From assembly GCF_003852515.1 (NCBI RefSeq), contig NZ_QAJK01000044.1:1-64000 (forward strand): a stretch of DNA of 64,000 nt. Direction: 5' to 3'. The stretch comes from Variovorax sp. KBW07. Lineage in GTDB: Bacteria; Pseudomonadota; Gammaproteobacteria; Burkholderiales; Burkholderiaceae_C. Below are positions 35,043 through 43,330 of this stretch, one piece after another (positions within the stretch are counted from its first letter, which is position 1; each line of letters starts with the position of its first letter). The notes under the pieces were generated by a model. The model did no database searches. It saw only the letters and a list, made by a program, of their open reading frames with translations, and was not told the origin of the DNA. A program made the position numbers and the translations under genes.

Positions 35043-35437
35043 AGTTCAGATCACCCCAACTGCCCGCGCACGTCGTGCTGGGCGCACAAACCGCGCTCGA
35101 TGAACTGGCCGCACCGCTGGCTGGCCTGCGGACCGCCCTGGTGGTCACGCCTGACGGATTCGAGATTGCGCAAATTCAGCGCAGCAGCCTGAACATCGCC
35201 AAGCTCGCGGCCATGACCAGTTCGCTGATGGCCATGGCGCGCGCCGTGGGCGGCGAGCTCGCTTTCACCGATTGCCGGCGCCTGGTGTTCGACGCGGAGC
35301 AAGGCACAGTGGTCGTGCAGCCCGTGGCTGCCGCGTTTCCGAGCCTGCTGTGCTTCGTGCTGGGCCCCGACGCCACCCTTGGCCGGGCGCTGTGGACCAT
35401 GGGCGAGGTCGTTACCGCGCTGCGCAAGGTCGGCTGA
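35039..35437 (+). CDS. Roadblock/LC7-domain protein 1 (MglB-like)
   Basis: 132 residues, one Roadblock/LC7 fold (LAGLRTALVVTPDGFEIAQ, KLAAMTSSLMAMARAVGGEL, GTVVVQPVAAAFPSLLCFVL). The start is TTG 35039 overlapping the GTPase stop as TTGA. The family acts as dimers, as GAP or scaffold for small GTPases. A terminator at 35480-35501 ends this part of the transcript. Confidence 0.85.
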   Translation: MKFRSPQLPAHVVLGAQTALDELAAPLAGLRTALVVTPDGFEIAQIQRSSLNIAKLAAMTSSLMAMARAVGGELAFTDCRRLVFDAEQGTVVVQPVAAAFPSLLCFVLGPDATLGRALWTMGEVVTALRKVG

Positions 35438-35479
35438 TTCATACACGCATATACATGTATGTCCGCAGCGCCGCTCGTT

Positions 35480-35501
35480 AGGCCGGGCTGCGGGCCTTTT
35501 T
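35480..35501 (+). terminator. intrinsic terminator after Roadblock gene 1
   Basis: Short stem AGGCC / GGCCT around a G-rich loop, followed by five T's. It separates Roadblock gene 1 from Roadblock gene 2 and may attenuate rather than end transcription. Confidence 0.6.
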
Positions 35502-35540
35502 CTGCCAACGACACTTTTCTCAAACGGATTGGACTGCTAC

Positions 35541-35900
35541 ATGGCTAATTTGAACGACTCCCTCGCGCAACTGCAGAACATCGACGGCGCACTGACCGCC
35601 GCGGTGGTCGACAGCTCCAGCGGCATGGTGCTGGGCAGCGTCGGCTCGGGCGTCGACATCGAACTCGCGGCAGCGGGCAACACCGAGGTCGTGCGCGCGA
35701 AGCTCGCGACCATGAAGTCGCTCAACCTCAACGACCAGATCGACGACATCCTGATCACGCTGGGCAAGCAGTACCACATCATCCGCCCGGTCGCGAAGAA
35801 GGAAGGCCTGTTCATCTACATCGTGCTGGACAAGGCCCGCGCCAACCTCGCACTGTCGCGCCGCAAGGTGCAGGACGTCGAGCTGGTGCTCGAGGTCTGA
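35541..35900 (+). CDS. Roadblock/LC7-domain protein 2
   Basis: 119 residues, a compact Roadblock/LC7 protein (IDGALTAAVVDSSSGMVLGS, VVRAKLATMKSLNLNDQIDD, IIRPVAKKEGLFIYIVLDK). It differs clearly from Roadblock protein 1 and resembles the stand-alone regulators found beside MglA-type GTPases. ATG 35541; terminator directly after the gene. Together with the GTPase it likely forms a two-Roadblock switch. Confidence 0.85.
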   Translation: MANLNDSLAQLQNIDGALTAAVVDSSSGMVLGSVGSGVDIELAAAGNTEVVRAKLATMKSLNLNDQIDDILITLGKQYHIIRPVAKKEGLFIYIVLDKARANLALSRRKVQDVELVLEV

Positions 35901-35926
35901 ATCAGGCCATGTGAATGTGAATCCGG

Positions 35927-35949
35927 AGCCGCCCGCGGGGCGGCTTTTT
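35927..35949 (+). terminator. intrinsic terminator after Roadblock gene 2
   Basis: Arms AGCCGCC / GGCGGCT with a 5-base loop, then TTTTT. Ends the GTPase/Roadblock operon. Confidence 0.88.
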
Positions 35950-35991
35950 CATGCCTGCTCGATGCCTGGCTCGCCAGGACCGGCAGGTTAT

Positions 35992-36231
35992 TTATCTGGA
36001 CTGCTTTTCGGGAACGATCTCGGCGGCGGACGGCGAGAACATGCCGTGCCTCAGGGTCCAGATACAAGCGCCCAGGCGAAGCAGCTTTTCCACCCTGCTG
36101 TCGTAGAGCTCACTTTCGGCGTCCTCTTGCTCGATCAGGTCGGCGATGCAGGCAAAGGCATCCGCGGGCGTGAAGCCGAGGCCCGAACGCGCCATTTCGA
36201 TGGTTGTCGCCAGAACCTCGGTTTTCTTCAT
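35992..36231 (-). CDS. small hypothetical protein
   Basis: 79 residues from ATG 36231 (a GGA lies nine bases upstream; ATG 36240 is an alternative). Mainly helical and acidic (TTIEMARSGLGFTPADAFACIADLIEQEDAESELYDSRVEKLLRLGAC). No signal or membrane segment. No family recognised. Small size, no operon partner. Confidence 0.55.
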   Translation of the reverse strand: MKKTEVLATTIEMARSGLGFTPADAFACIADLIEQEDAESELYDSRVEKLLRLGACIWTLRHGMFSPSAAEIVPEKQSR

Positions 36232-36317
36232 GTCGGGCATTCCAGGTCAATGCTGTTTCATTCCTTGCGCCGGAGATGGCGAAAGACCCGGCACACCCTG
36301 ATGATTGATCGATTCGA

Positions 36318-36548
36318 TCAGCCGCGTGGTCCGGAAACCCACTCCCTGACGAAGTGATAGGCACGGATGCGCGCACGTTCGAAGGCACCGTCCCAGGTCA
36401 GCTGCTGCGTGATCACGAGCGCGCATTTCTGGACGCCGCTCAGGCTCAGCTTGGCGACCCCAGCGTAGGAGCCGTGGAGTGTACGAACGATTTCGAAATC
36501 CGCGGTCCAGCCGTCGGGCAATTCAAAGGCGTGTGAAGGTGCTTGCAT
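36318..36548 (-). CDS. small hypothetical protein
   Basis: 76 residues with a mixed alpha/beta look (FELPDGWTADFEIVRTLHGS, CALVITQQLTWDGAFERARIRA). The regular pattern of hydrophobic and charged residues suggests a real protein. No family recognised. It lies at the left edge of the accessory region that follows. Confidence 0.55.
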   Translation of the reverse strand: MQAPSHAFELPDGWTADFEIVRTLHGSYAGVAKLSLSGVQKCALVITQQLTWDGAFERARIRAYHFVREWVSGPRG

Positions 36549-36861
36549 GATGCAGCAAGGTTAAGCCGGGTGGCCCTGCTGCACATAGGAACTACTACAC
36601 AGGTATTAACAATGTTTCGAGAATGTTAGCAACGGGGAGGGGCGGCTCTCAAAGCGTGCTCAAGACGCGACGACCGCTTGCGGCGCGCGAGCAGCGTGCG
36701 TTCATTTGCCGTAGTCGGGTGCGCAGTGCTCAAGTCGTTGCAGCTGATAACCAGATGCGAGTTTCACGCCGGTGACTATGACTCTGGTGCGCTGAGGGTT
36801 AACGCAACCTCCCTGCAATGTCCAACGTGACAATGCCCGGTTTTCCGTCCAGCAGAAGACC
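36549..36861. other. gene-free stretch
   Basis: No gene, clear promoter or structured repeat seen. Base composition is more AT-rich near 36580-36640 than in the flanking core genes, in keeping with a boundary to accessory DNA. Confidence 0.4.
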
Positions 36862-37173
36862 GTGATAACAAAAACCTCTGCCCTCTCCGGCGCGTTGCTC
36901 GACTACTGGGTCGCAAAGGCCGAGAACCGCCCATCCGAAACCGAATTCGCACCGTCCTCGAACTGGGGGCATGGCGGCCCCATCCTGGAACGGGAAGGCA
37001 TTCACGTTGCCCCCATGCCCGCAAGAAATGGGACCTGGTGCGCAATCTCTCTTGGCAAGCTGCAGGAGCGGCCCGGCGGAATTCGAGGCACTTGGGTAGA
37101 AGGTCCAACGCTCCTGGTGGCAGGAATGCGGGCCTACGTGGCAGCGAAGTTCGGCCCCACGGTCGACGCCTGA
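36862..37173 (+). CDS. DUF2591 (NinX-like) phage-type protein
   Basis: 103 residues from a GTG start. LDYWVAKAEN, then PSSNWGHGGPILEREGI is the typical DUF2591 signature, a family mostly found in phages and prophages and named NinX in lambdoid phages. No function is established. No other phage gene is next to it, so it seems to be an orphan left by an older mobile element. Confidence 0.8.
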   Translation: MITKTSALSGALLDYWVAKAENRPSETEFAPSSNWGHGGPILEREGIHVAPMPARNGTWCAISLGKLQERPGGIRGTWVEGPTLLVAGMRAYVAAKFGPTVDA

Positions 37174-37516
37174 CTGGCGTTTCGCCGCAGGCGAGCAACA
37201 GCGCGAGCAAGCAATGCTTTGCGCCGGGGGGCTGAATTCGCCCATCATGATTAGGCGCGCTGCAGGTCACTCAGCCCCCGGGACCTCGCCGGCCCAGCTG
37301 TCTTTCGCCCGGAAACCGAGCGGTACCTTGCCATGCTGCTGGCCGATTTACACTCCCTCTTTGCGCAACAAAACAACTTATCTGCCTGCCTCGTGAAGGC
37401 AGAAAGTGCAGTCAGGCCGGCAAGGCCACCACTGCGAGCAAGCCTAGAAGCTTTGTCAGTGGCACGTACACAGCGTTGCTGACATATTTCGAGCATCGAA
37501 TTCGGGAGCCGTCCTC
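37174..37516. other. gene-free stretch before the acyltransferase
   Basis: No protein gene seen. It includes AT-rich patches (37345-37385) that could hold the promoter of the acyltransferase, but no convincing -35/-10 pair. Confidence 0.4.
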
Positions 37517-39421
37517 ATTTCCGCCACCAAGTATCGGCCAGACATCGATGGCTTGAGAGCCGTAGCAGTGCTCGCGGTAGTCGTATTTCACGCCTTTCCC
37601 CAGTTGCTCCCAGGCGGCTTTGTGGGTGTTGACGTGTTCTTCGTGATATCGGGTTTTTTGATCAGCACGATCATCCTGAAAGGCACTGCGGACGGCACCT
37701 TCAGCTATCGAGACTTCTACGGCCGCCGTTTGCGTCGCATCGGGCCCGCCCTGGCCGTGGTACTGCTGGCCGCCATGATCGGCGGTTGGTTCATCCTGGG
37801 GTGGCGCGACTATCAGAACCTTGGGCGCCATGCGCTCGGTGGTGCAGGGTTTGTATCCAATTTTCTGCTTTGGCGTGAGGCGGGTTACTTTGACGCGAGC
37901 GCCGAAACCAAGCCTCTCCTGCACCTCTGGTCACTCGCAATCGAAGAACAGTTCTACATCGTTTGGCCCTTGCTTTTGGGCATTGCCTGGCGTCGACGAT
38001 GGGCGCCGGGAAGACTGATAGCAGGGCTCGCAGCAGCTTCATTTGTTGCGAATGTGCTGGTTGCGTACACCTTTTCGGACGCAGCGTTCTACTCTCCGCT
38101 TACACGCTTCTGGGAGCTGTTGGTCGGCGCCGGACTCGCCTGGTGGACCATTCGACGGCCCAACGATCTCGCGACAGCCAGTTCAGCGAGGGCGGGGATT
38201 GGTGCGGCGTTGCTGCTGGCCGCGCTGATCTTGATCGACCGTTCGAAGGCCTTTCCCGGCTGGTGGGCGCTGCTGCCGGTCGCTGGGACCGCGCTTCTGA
38301 TTTCCGCGGGCCCAGCCGCGTGGGTCAATGCACGCGTGCTTTCAAACCCGGTTGCGGTGTGGATCGGGAAGATCAGCTACCCCTTGTACCTCTGGCATTG
38401 GCCGATCCTGTCGATGGCTCTAATTGCCAACAGCCTCCAGCCACTGCCGCCAGCCTGGAGGGTTGCGATAGTCGCCTCGTCTATCGCCCTCGCCTGGCTG
38501 ACCTACATGCTGGTCGAGCGTCCGATACGGTTCTCCGGGCGGCTCGCGACTGGCACGCTGGCGAGCGCGGGCTGCCTCGTTGCTGCTATGGCGGCAACGG
38601 TGTATTTGCTCTCCGGGTTTCCCGCTCGACAGATCAATGGCGATGCCGCCATGGCATATATCAAACGCTATGACGACTTCAAGCGTGGCCTCGGTGCGTT
38701 CTACCCCTTCGAATGCGATTTCTACGCAGAGGACTCAGCTGGTGGAAAGGCAGCTCTCGCACCTGCGTGCACGGATCCCAAGGGAGGGCCGGATCTTGTG
38801 TTGCTGTGGGGAGATTCGCATGCTCAAGCACTGTCGTGGGGTATCAGACAAGTGCTGCCGCCCTCAGCACGGCTTGCACAGATCACAACGAGCGGTTGCA
38901 GACCGACAAGCCTCGATGATGCGAGTAACGGCGGGCCCGCCAAGCTGGCCTGCGCCAAGAGCACCGCGCTGGCCCGCAAGTTCATTGAGGAGCACCGGCC
39001 AAAGAAGGTGATCGCTGCTCAGCGCGAAGAGCACGAAAAAGCCGATTGGCTGGCACTGACCCACTTTGTTGCTGAGAACGGGGGGGAGCTGCTTGTCATG
39101 GGGCCAGTTCCCCAGTGGTACCCCGCACTCCCAGTGATCATCGCGAACTACAAGGGGCCACCACGCGACTACGTCGCAGAAGGGCTTATGGCGACCGTTG
39201 TCGCCTCTGACCAGGCCATGAAGACGAAGTACCGATCCTCACCTGTGCGCTATGTATCGATCATGGATGCAATGTGCAGTGCTGACGGCTGCAGATCGAC
39301 CATCGACACTCCTGACCCAATCAACCTGACGGTGATGGATTACGGACATCTCACCCCGGCTGCTTCAGTGTTCGTAGCGAATACGGTTCTGCGGCCATTT
39401 CTGCAGCAGCAAGCACCCTAA
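37517..39421 (+). CDS. OafA-like acyltransferase with C-terminal SGNH domain; apparent ATT start
   Basis: 634 residues if translation begins at ATT 37517. Acyltransferase-3 membrane domain with about ten helices: KYRPDIDGLRAVAVLAVVVFHAF with the catalytic His, FFVISGFLIS, RRLRRIGPAL, LHLWSLAIEEQFY. The SGNH domain is at about residues 420-630, with VLLWGDSHAQALS and DYGHLTP (Asp-x-x-His). It should acetylate cell-surface polysaccharide. No ATG/GTG/TTG exists before the conserved start; ATT 37517 has GGGAG eight bases upstream. The first canonical start, TTG 37553, would delete YRPDIDG. Confidence 0.88.
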   Translation: MSATKYRPDIDGLRAVAVLAVVVFHAFPQLLPGGFVGVDVFFVISGFLISTIILKGTADGTFSYRDFYGRRLRRIGPALAVVLLAAMIGGWFILGWRDYQNLGRHALGGAGFVSNFLLWREAGYFDASAETKPLLHLWSLAIEEQFYIVWPLLLGIAWRRRWAPGRLIAGLAAASFVANVLVAYTFSDAAFYSPLTRFWELLVGAGLAWWTIRRPNDLATASSARAGIGAALLLAALILIDRSKAFPGWWALLPVAGTALLISAGPAAWVNARVLSNPVAVWIGKISYPLYLWHWPILSMALIANSLQPLPPAWRVAIVASSIALAWLTYMLVERPIRFSGRLATGTLASAGCLVAAMAATVYLLSGFPARQINGDAAMAYIKRYDDFKRGLGAFYPFECDFYAEDSAGGKAALAPACTDPKGGPDLVLLWGDSHAQALSWGIRQVLPPSARLAQITTSGCRPTSLDDASNGGPAKLACAKSTALARKFIEEHRPKKVIAAQREEHEKADWLALTHFVAENGGELLVMGPVPQWYPALPVIIANYKGPPRDYVAEGLMATVVASDQAMKTKYRSSPVRYVSIMDAMCSADGCRSTIDTPDPINLTVMDYGHLTPAASVFVANTVLRPFLQQQAP

Positions 39422-39683
39422 GCACATCCCCAGCCTGTAGACAGGTGATGTGGCCATGGCACCGGCCTACCTGAAATGGCCTGCGGCGTACCGCCGGCCA
39501 GCGCATTCCAACGCGTCGCAAAGTGGCAGAGAACACGCGGAGCGTGCTAGCGGCCACTGATGACATGGAGGTGACGCCCCGCATTGAAATAAAAAGTTCA
39601 CATTCCCAAACCCTGTCACGTTACATTTGCTCGCCTTTCGACCTCGCGTGAGGAAGGCAACTTATGTGTTGCAGGCCCAGGAA

Positions 39684-40532
39684 ATGAACGCTCTCAAGAA
39701 TTCTTATGCCGCACTGGCCATTCTGCTCTTCTGCTCCTCAGCCACGGCGTTCCAATGGCCGGAGAACAAGAAGAGCGCTGTCAGCCTGACTTCCGATGAC
39801 GGATGGAACTCCCAACTCCTTCAAGCGGACATCCTGGACGCCCGAGGGATAAAGGGCACCTTTTACCTCACCGTTGTAGGCATGGGCATGGCGCGTGTCG
39901 CGGCCCATGCAAAAAAGTGGGCCAAGGTCCACCGGCGCGGACACGAGGTGGGAAATCACTCTTTCTCGCACTGGGACGACCGGGTCCTGGCAACGAAAAC
40001 AAAGCACGACATTGCGGACGACGTCGGCAACATGGAGGCGTGGCTGTTGCAACACGTCTATGGCAACGTGCCCGTTGATCACACCTTCGCCTACCCCCAG
40101 GGCAACGGCACGGTGGGATCGCAGGAGATTGACGAACGCAAGCAGGCCGGCGCATGCGAATACGAGCGGCTTTTGTCCCCCATGGTCTCGGGGGCGCGCA
40201 CTCTGGGGTCCGGAGAAAACCGACCCGAGATGATCGCCAGGCGCCGCTTCAGCATCAGCGGCATTGCGATCGACGGGGACGACGAAACCGCGTTCAACCG
40301 GGCCAAGAAAGCCATCGACAACGGCATCACAAAGGGCACCTGGACGGTTGCGGTCTTTCACTCTCTCGGTGACGAGGGTGACGGCTACTCGATCAGCCGG
40401 GCGGCGTACACACGGATTGCCGACTACCTGGTCTTGCGCCGGGCCGATCTCTATATCGCGCCCGTCGTCACAGTGAAGAATCACATCGTCGCCAACACAC
40501 CGCGTGCCGACTCGGCTTGCGCGCTCCAGTGA
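39684..40532 (+). CDS. exported polysaccharide deacetylase family protein
   Basis: 282 residues with a signal peptide (AALAILLFCSSATAF). NodB fold: LTSDDGWNS (motif 1 with both Asp), GHEVGNHSFSH (motif 2), FAYPQGNGTVG (motif 3), and a late AVFHSLGD. It should remove acyl groups from an extracellular polysaccharide, in functional contrast to the acyltransferase upstream. ATG 39684 follows CAGGAA. The 262-base gap before it shows no gene. Confidence 0.88.
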   Translation: MNALKNSYAALAILLFCSSATAFQWPENKKSAVSLTSDDGWNSQLLQADILDARGIKGTFYLTVVGMGMARVAAHAKKWAKVHRRGHEVGNHSFSHWDDRVLATKTKHDIADDVGNMEAWLLQHVYGNVPVDHTFAYPQGNGTVGSQEIDERKQAGACEYERLLSPMVSGARTLGSGENRPEMIARRRFSISGIAIDGDDETAFNRAKKAIDNGITKGTWTVAVFHSLGDEGDGYSISRAAYTRIADYLVLRRADLYIAPVVTVKNHIVANTPRADSACALQ

Positions 40533-40720
40533 GCTTTGCACCGCCCTCAGCTACGAGCGGATCAAGGTGTGCATCACTGCAACTTGACCCCTGGTCGCAG
40601 CTCCATGCCGACCCGCTGTGTTAGGTGTCCCCGCAACTTATGGGGCGTCCAGCGCGAGTGTCTTCAGAATTCGGTTGCCAATGCGCCCAAGCCTTGCCCG
40701 TGTTCTCGTCATAGAGACCG

Positions 40721-40870
40721 GCCTACATTGCCAAGCTGCTCGGCCACAAGACGACCGAAGTCGTTACCAGGCACCACGGGCGCTGGGTGGAGCAAGGCTT
40801 GGCCATAGGCTCACATGCCGTCGACCAGACGCCGGGCACCGCCCGGCTGTTTTCGCCTGTTGGCGCCGGC
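40721..40870 (+). pseudogene. tyrosine recombinase (integrase) C-terminal remnant
   Basis: The frame beginning at 40721 reads AYIAKLLGHKTTEVVTRHHG followed by RWVEQG, which matches the C-terminal box of phage integrases (typically WIAxxLGHxxxxMxxxxYGRW). The catalytic tyrosine position is His, and an in-frame TAG at 40712 cuts the frame just upstream. Clearly a decayed remnant; the N-terminal part is gone. Confidence 0.7.
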
Positions 40871-40933
40871 GAACGGCCCCTTGCGTGCGAAACACGTGCG
40901 AATCGAACGCCAATAAGGGACGGTTTGAGAGTC

Positions 40934-40971
40934 CCGCCGCCAATGGTCTTTCATTGGCGGCGGTTGTTTTT
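40934..40971 (+). terminator. strong intrinsic terminator
   Basis: Perfect 12-bp arms CCGCCGCCAATG (40934-40945) and CATTGGCGGCGG (40952-40963) followed by TTGTTTTT. Ends whatever is transcribed rightward from the integrase remnant; it stands three bases before the tmRNA-end copy. Confidence 0.82.
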
Positions 40972-40973
40972 GA

Positions 40974-41004
40974 TGGTGGAGCTGGGGGGATTTGAACCCC
41001 CTGG
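40974..41004 (-). other. attachment-site copy: 3' end of a tmRNA (ssrA) gene
   Basis: On the minus strand this reads as a T-arm plus acceptor end: GGGGGTTCAAATCCCCC, then CAGCTCCACCA. The acceptor CAGCTCC-A-CCA is the tmRNA 3' end, not that of any standard tRNA I know. The 5' and middle parts of tmRNA do not follow to the right, so this is only the short duplicate left by integration into ssrA. With this orientation the inserted element should lie to the right, with intact ssrA beyond. Confidence 0.72.
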
Positions 41005-41180
41005 CAATCGCCCGCACAGCCTTTATCCATGCGGGTTTCGGATTTCCTGGGGCGCCGCGTGTGAAAAATGAGTGAATCCGCGCGGTGCTTTCAACCCATC
41101 TATTTGCTGGCACGACATCCCGCGCTTCGCTGGTTAGGATGGGCGGCTAAGTATCAACTTGCCGACACCAACATACGAAC

Positions 41181-41663
41181 ATGTCCCAAACCTTTTCAAT
41201 ACGGCTGCTACTAGCCGGCCAAGATGATCTGATCTGCGAGGTGAGGGAGGCAGAAACTAAGAGGCTCAAAACGCTACTCGGGGATGACGACTTCGCGGAC
41301 TGCTTCTTTTGGTTTGACACCATTGATGGCAGAAGCATCGTGATAAATACAGAACACATTCAAGGGGTGCGGTATTTATGGGACTTCACACCAGGTATCC
41401 CAGACTCCCGAATCGACGACAGCTACGAGTTTCTGATAGCGCTTGTCGGCAAAGAACCACTAAAGGAATCGCCGAGCGAAGATCCGAGGGACATGTATAC
41501 GCTGTTCTGGGAGCTTGAGCTAGGAGGCATGAAGACGGTGACCTTCATCGACGTAGACGGCGAACCATTTACCCTGATGCCGAAGCAGGTCGTGTATTTG
41601 TCAGCGCCCAAAGAAGTTATTGACGAAGGCAGACGCCAAGTAGAAAAAGAGGACGAGCTCTGA
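41181..41663 (+). CDS. hypothetical protein in accessory island
   Basis: 160 residues, acidic, soluble, no signal. LLAGQDDLICEVREAETKRLKTLLGDDDF and MKTVTFIDVDGEPFTLMPKQVVYLSAP suggest a small beta-rich domain. Family not recognised. Noticeably lower GC than the core genes. It starts 177 bases right of the tmRNA-end copy and is convergent with the Kiwa-like pair; co-inheritance with it is likely but a shared function is not shown. Confidence 0.65.
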   Translation: MSQTFSIRLLLAGQDDLICEVREAETKRLKTLLGDDDFADCFFWFDTIDGRSIVINTEHIQGVRYLWDFTPGIPDSRIDDSYEFLIALVGKEPLKESPSEDPRDMYTLFWELELGGMKTVTFIDVDGEPFTLMPKQVVYLSAPKEVIDEGRRQVEKEDEL

Positions 41664-41811
41664 AGCCAATCGAGATAGCTTGTCGAGCCTGCACAACTGG
41701 GCGACGGACTCGCGCCAACCGAGCAACTTGACTTCGACTTTAAGCACGACCTTGCAGAAACCTATCGTTCACAAATCTACGCGGCACATCAATCAATTGC
41801 TCGAATTCCCG

Positions 41812-42693
41812 TCAAATTCTATTAATTTCACGCTTCGAATTTGTCACATAGTGATTTTTCAGGAGAGAAGATCTATAGAAGTCCTCATCAAGAAATCGGA
41901 GCAAATCCTTGAGTTCTTTTTTATCCAAAGGAAGATGTAGCACCTGTGCGCCTGTGCCGTCTGCCTGAAAATTCAAAGGAATGCGAAACTCTTTCGCAGC
42001 AGCAGACATATCGGTAGCGGTGACCTTTTCCAAAACCCTACTTTGCTGCACCATTGAAAACTTCCGACGAATCCACCCATCAGACAGCGAAATTAATTGA
42101 TCGATATCGGAAACATGTACCCCAGGGATTTTAGCAAAAGCCTGGATGTCTTCGTTTGTTGCTTCGATGTAATGGCTAGTAAGATCAAAAAATTGCCGGG
42201 TATTATGAAAGCTTAAAAAGCTAAGCTTCTGCTCATCCAAAATCGCGGAAAGCTTCCAATCTACTGTTAACCCAATGCCGTCAATCTTTTTAAACACATT
42301 TCTTGAATGGAAAAGTGAAAATCCATCCGTGGACATTACTTTTCGCTTGTCAAAATTTTGAAGCAATACGGTGGTGACTCCCCCTCTGCTTCGACCAACA
42401 AATAAAGCTGATATTTTCCCAAACACCTCTGGCGTTGGATCAATTATTGGTATCGCGAGCGGATTTTGAACCGCACGACGTACACCATAGGCGTCATCAA
42501 ATCGTGGGATAAAAAGAACTTCATCCGCGTCAGGCTTGTATTGCCCGTCAAATTCTATTTCCGACTTCCCCCTTCGAAACTCAATTTCTTGAAGTCCGAG
42601 ATAAAGAGTCAATTCTTGCTGAACATTAAGATCCAAAGCAAACCTCATAATCCGAGGATCATGATCTTTCAGTAGAGCAAAAAGCGTAAACAT
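41812..42693 (-). CDS. kwaB: Kiwa defence protein KwaB-like (DUF4868)
   Basis: 293 residues. The region SFLSFHNTRQFFDLTSHYIEATNEDIQAFAKIPG is typical of DUF4868, the domain of KwaB, the cytoplasmic DNA-binding partner in the Kiwa anti-phage system. The N-terminal half (beta-rich, DEVLFIPRFDDA ... LLQNFDKRKVMSTDGFSLFH) fits the same family. AT-rich and unlike flanking genes, hence horizontally acquired. The ATG overlaps the upstream membrane-protein stop by one base (TAATG), as expected for a kwaA-kwaB pair. No nuclease motif is evident. Confidence 0.75.
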   Translation of the reverse strand: MFTLFALLKDHDPRIMRFALDLNVQQELTLYLGLQEIEFRRGKSEIEFDGQYKPDADEVLFIPRFDDAYGVRRAVQNPLAIPIIDPTPEVFGKISALFVGRSRGGVTTVLLQNFDKRKVMSTDGFSLFHSRNVFKKIDGIGLTVDWKLSAILDEQKLSFLSFHNTRQFFDLTSHYIEATNEDIQAFAKIPGVHVSDIDQLISLSDGWIRRKFSMVQQSRVLEKVTATDMSAAAKEFRIPLNFQADGTGAQVLHLPLDKKELKDLLRFLDEDFYRSSLLKNHYVTNSKREINRI

Positions 42694-43205
42694 TAACCGG
42701 CCTTCATCAGCATTGTTGAGGAAATTTGATGGACTTGCGTTAGTTGCGACACCGCATGAAGCTCTTGCTTCGATATCACGGTGTAAACCACCCCAGCATC
42801 AGATTCGACTTTATAAAAATATACCGAAAACAAACGAAGCACAGGATGAGCAGGAATGCTGGGAATAAACCAAAGAACAATCGCCAGCAAAATGATGCCA
42901 ATCAAAATGCTATCAAAATCCAGCCCACTCATTCGAGCAATAAATGGAGAAATATAACTAACCAAAAAGGTAAGAAGCATGTGATCGTTTGGTTCGATCT
43001 TTTTTGCGCTAAAGCCAATTACTTCTGCCCTTACTGCAATCTCTCTGACTACTAGATAGGGAATAGCAATTCCGGCAAAACCTACCACTACAAGCTGCCA
43101 GATTTCAGTATGCCAACCGAACTGTAGGTATCGAACCGCCGCCAAGCTCAGCAAAACTGGTGAAAAGGCGGAAATAAAAAGCAGGGTCCTCAGGAATTTA
43201 GACAT
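42693..43205 (-). CDS. kwaA: Kiwa defence membrane protein KwaA-like
   Basis: 170 residues from ATG 43205 (a TTG at 43226 is possible). Four hydrophobic segments: about residues 5-25, 36-55, 76-95 (MLLTFLVSYISPFIARM) and 98-118 (SILIGIILLAIVLWFIP), followed by a short cytoplasmic tail. This is the layout of KwaA, the tetrameric inner-membrane sensor that assembles with KwaB. Family assignment rests on topology, size and coupling to the DUF4868 gene. AT-rich like its partner. Confidence 0.68.
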   Translation of the reverse strand: MSKFLRTLLFISAFSPVLLSLAAVRYLQFGWHTEIWQLVVVGFAGIAIPYLVVREIAVRAEVIGFSAKKIEPNDHMLLTFLVSYISPFIARMSGLDFDSILIGIILLAIVLWFIPSIPAHPVLRLFSVYFYKVESDAGVVYTVISKQELHAVSQLTQVHQISSTMLMKAG

Positions 43206-43330
43206 AGAAGGGTTCCAGAGTAACAAAATAAAACAGTAGATTACTAATGGTTCTCCCTGCTACAGCACTGAAATTAGATACAGGGGTCCTGTCCGTTTTC
43301 GGGGAGTGGATAGATGCAAACTGAAGCCGG

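Larger units (their letters stand above)
40533..41180. other. gene-free junction region with integration scars
   Basis: No intact gene. From left to right it holds a tyrosine-recombinase fragment (about 40721-40870), a strong terminator hairpin (40934-40971) and a copy of a tmRNA 3' end (40974-41004). The rest shows nothing recognisable. Confidence 0.6.

Noticed and set aside
40974-41060. Complete tRNA gene
   Set aside because: Only the T-arm and acceptor end are present; no anticodon or D arm can be folded to the right.
40787-41071. Open frame across the terminator and tmRNA-end copy
   Set aside because: It is the continuation of the integrase remnant frame through structured non-coding sequence.
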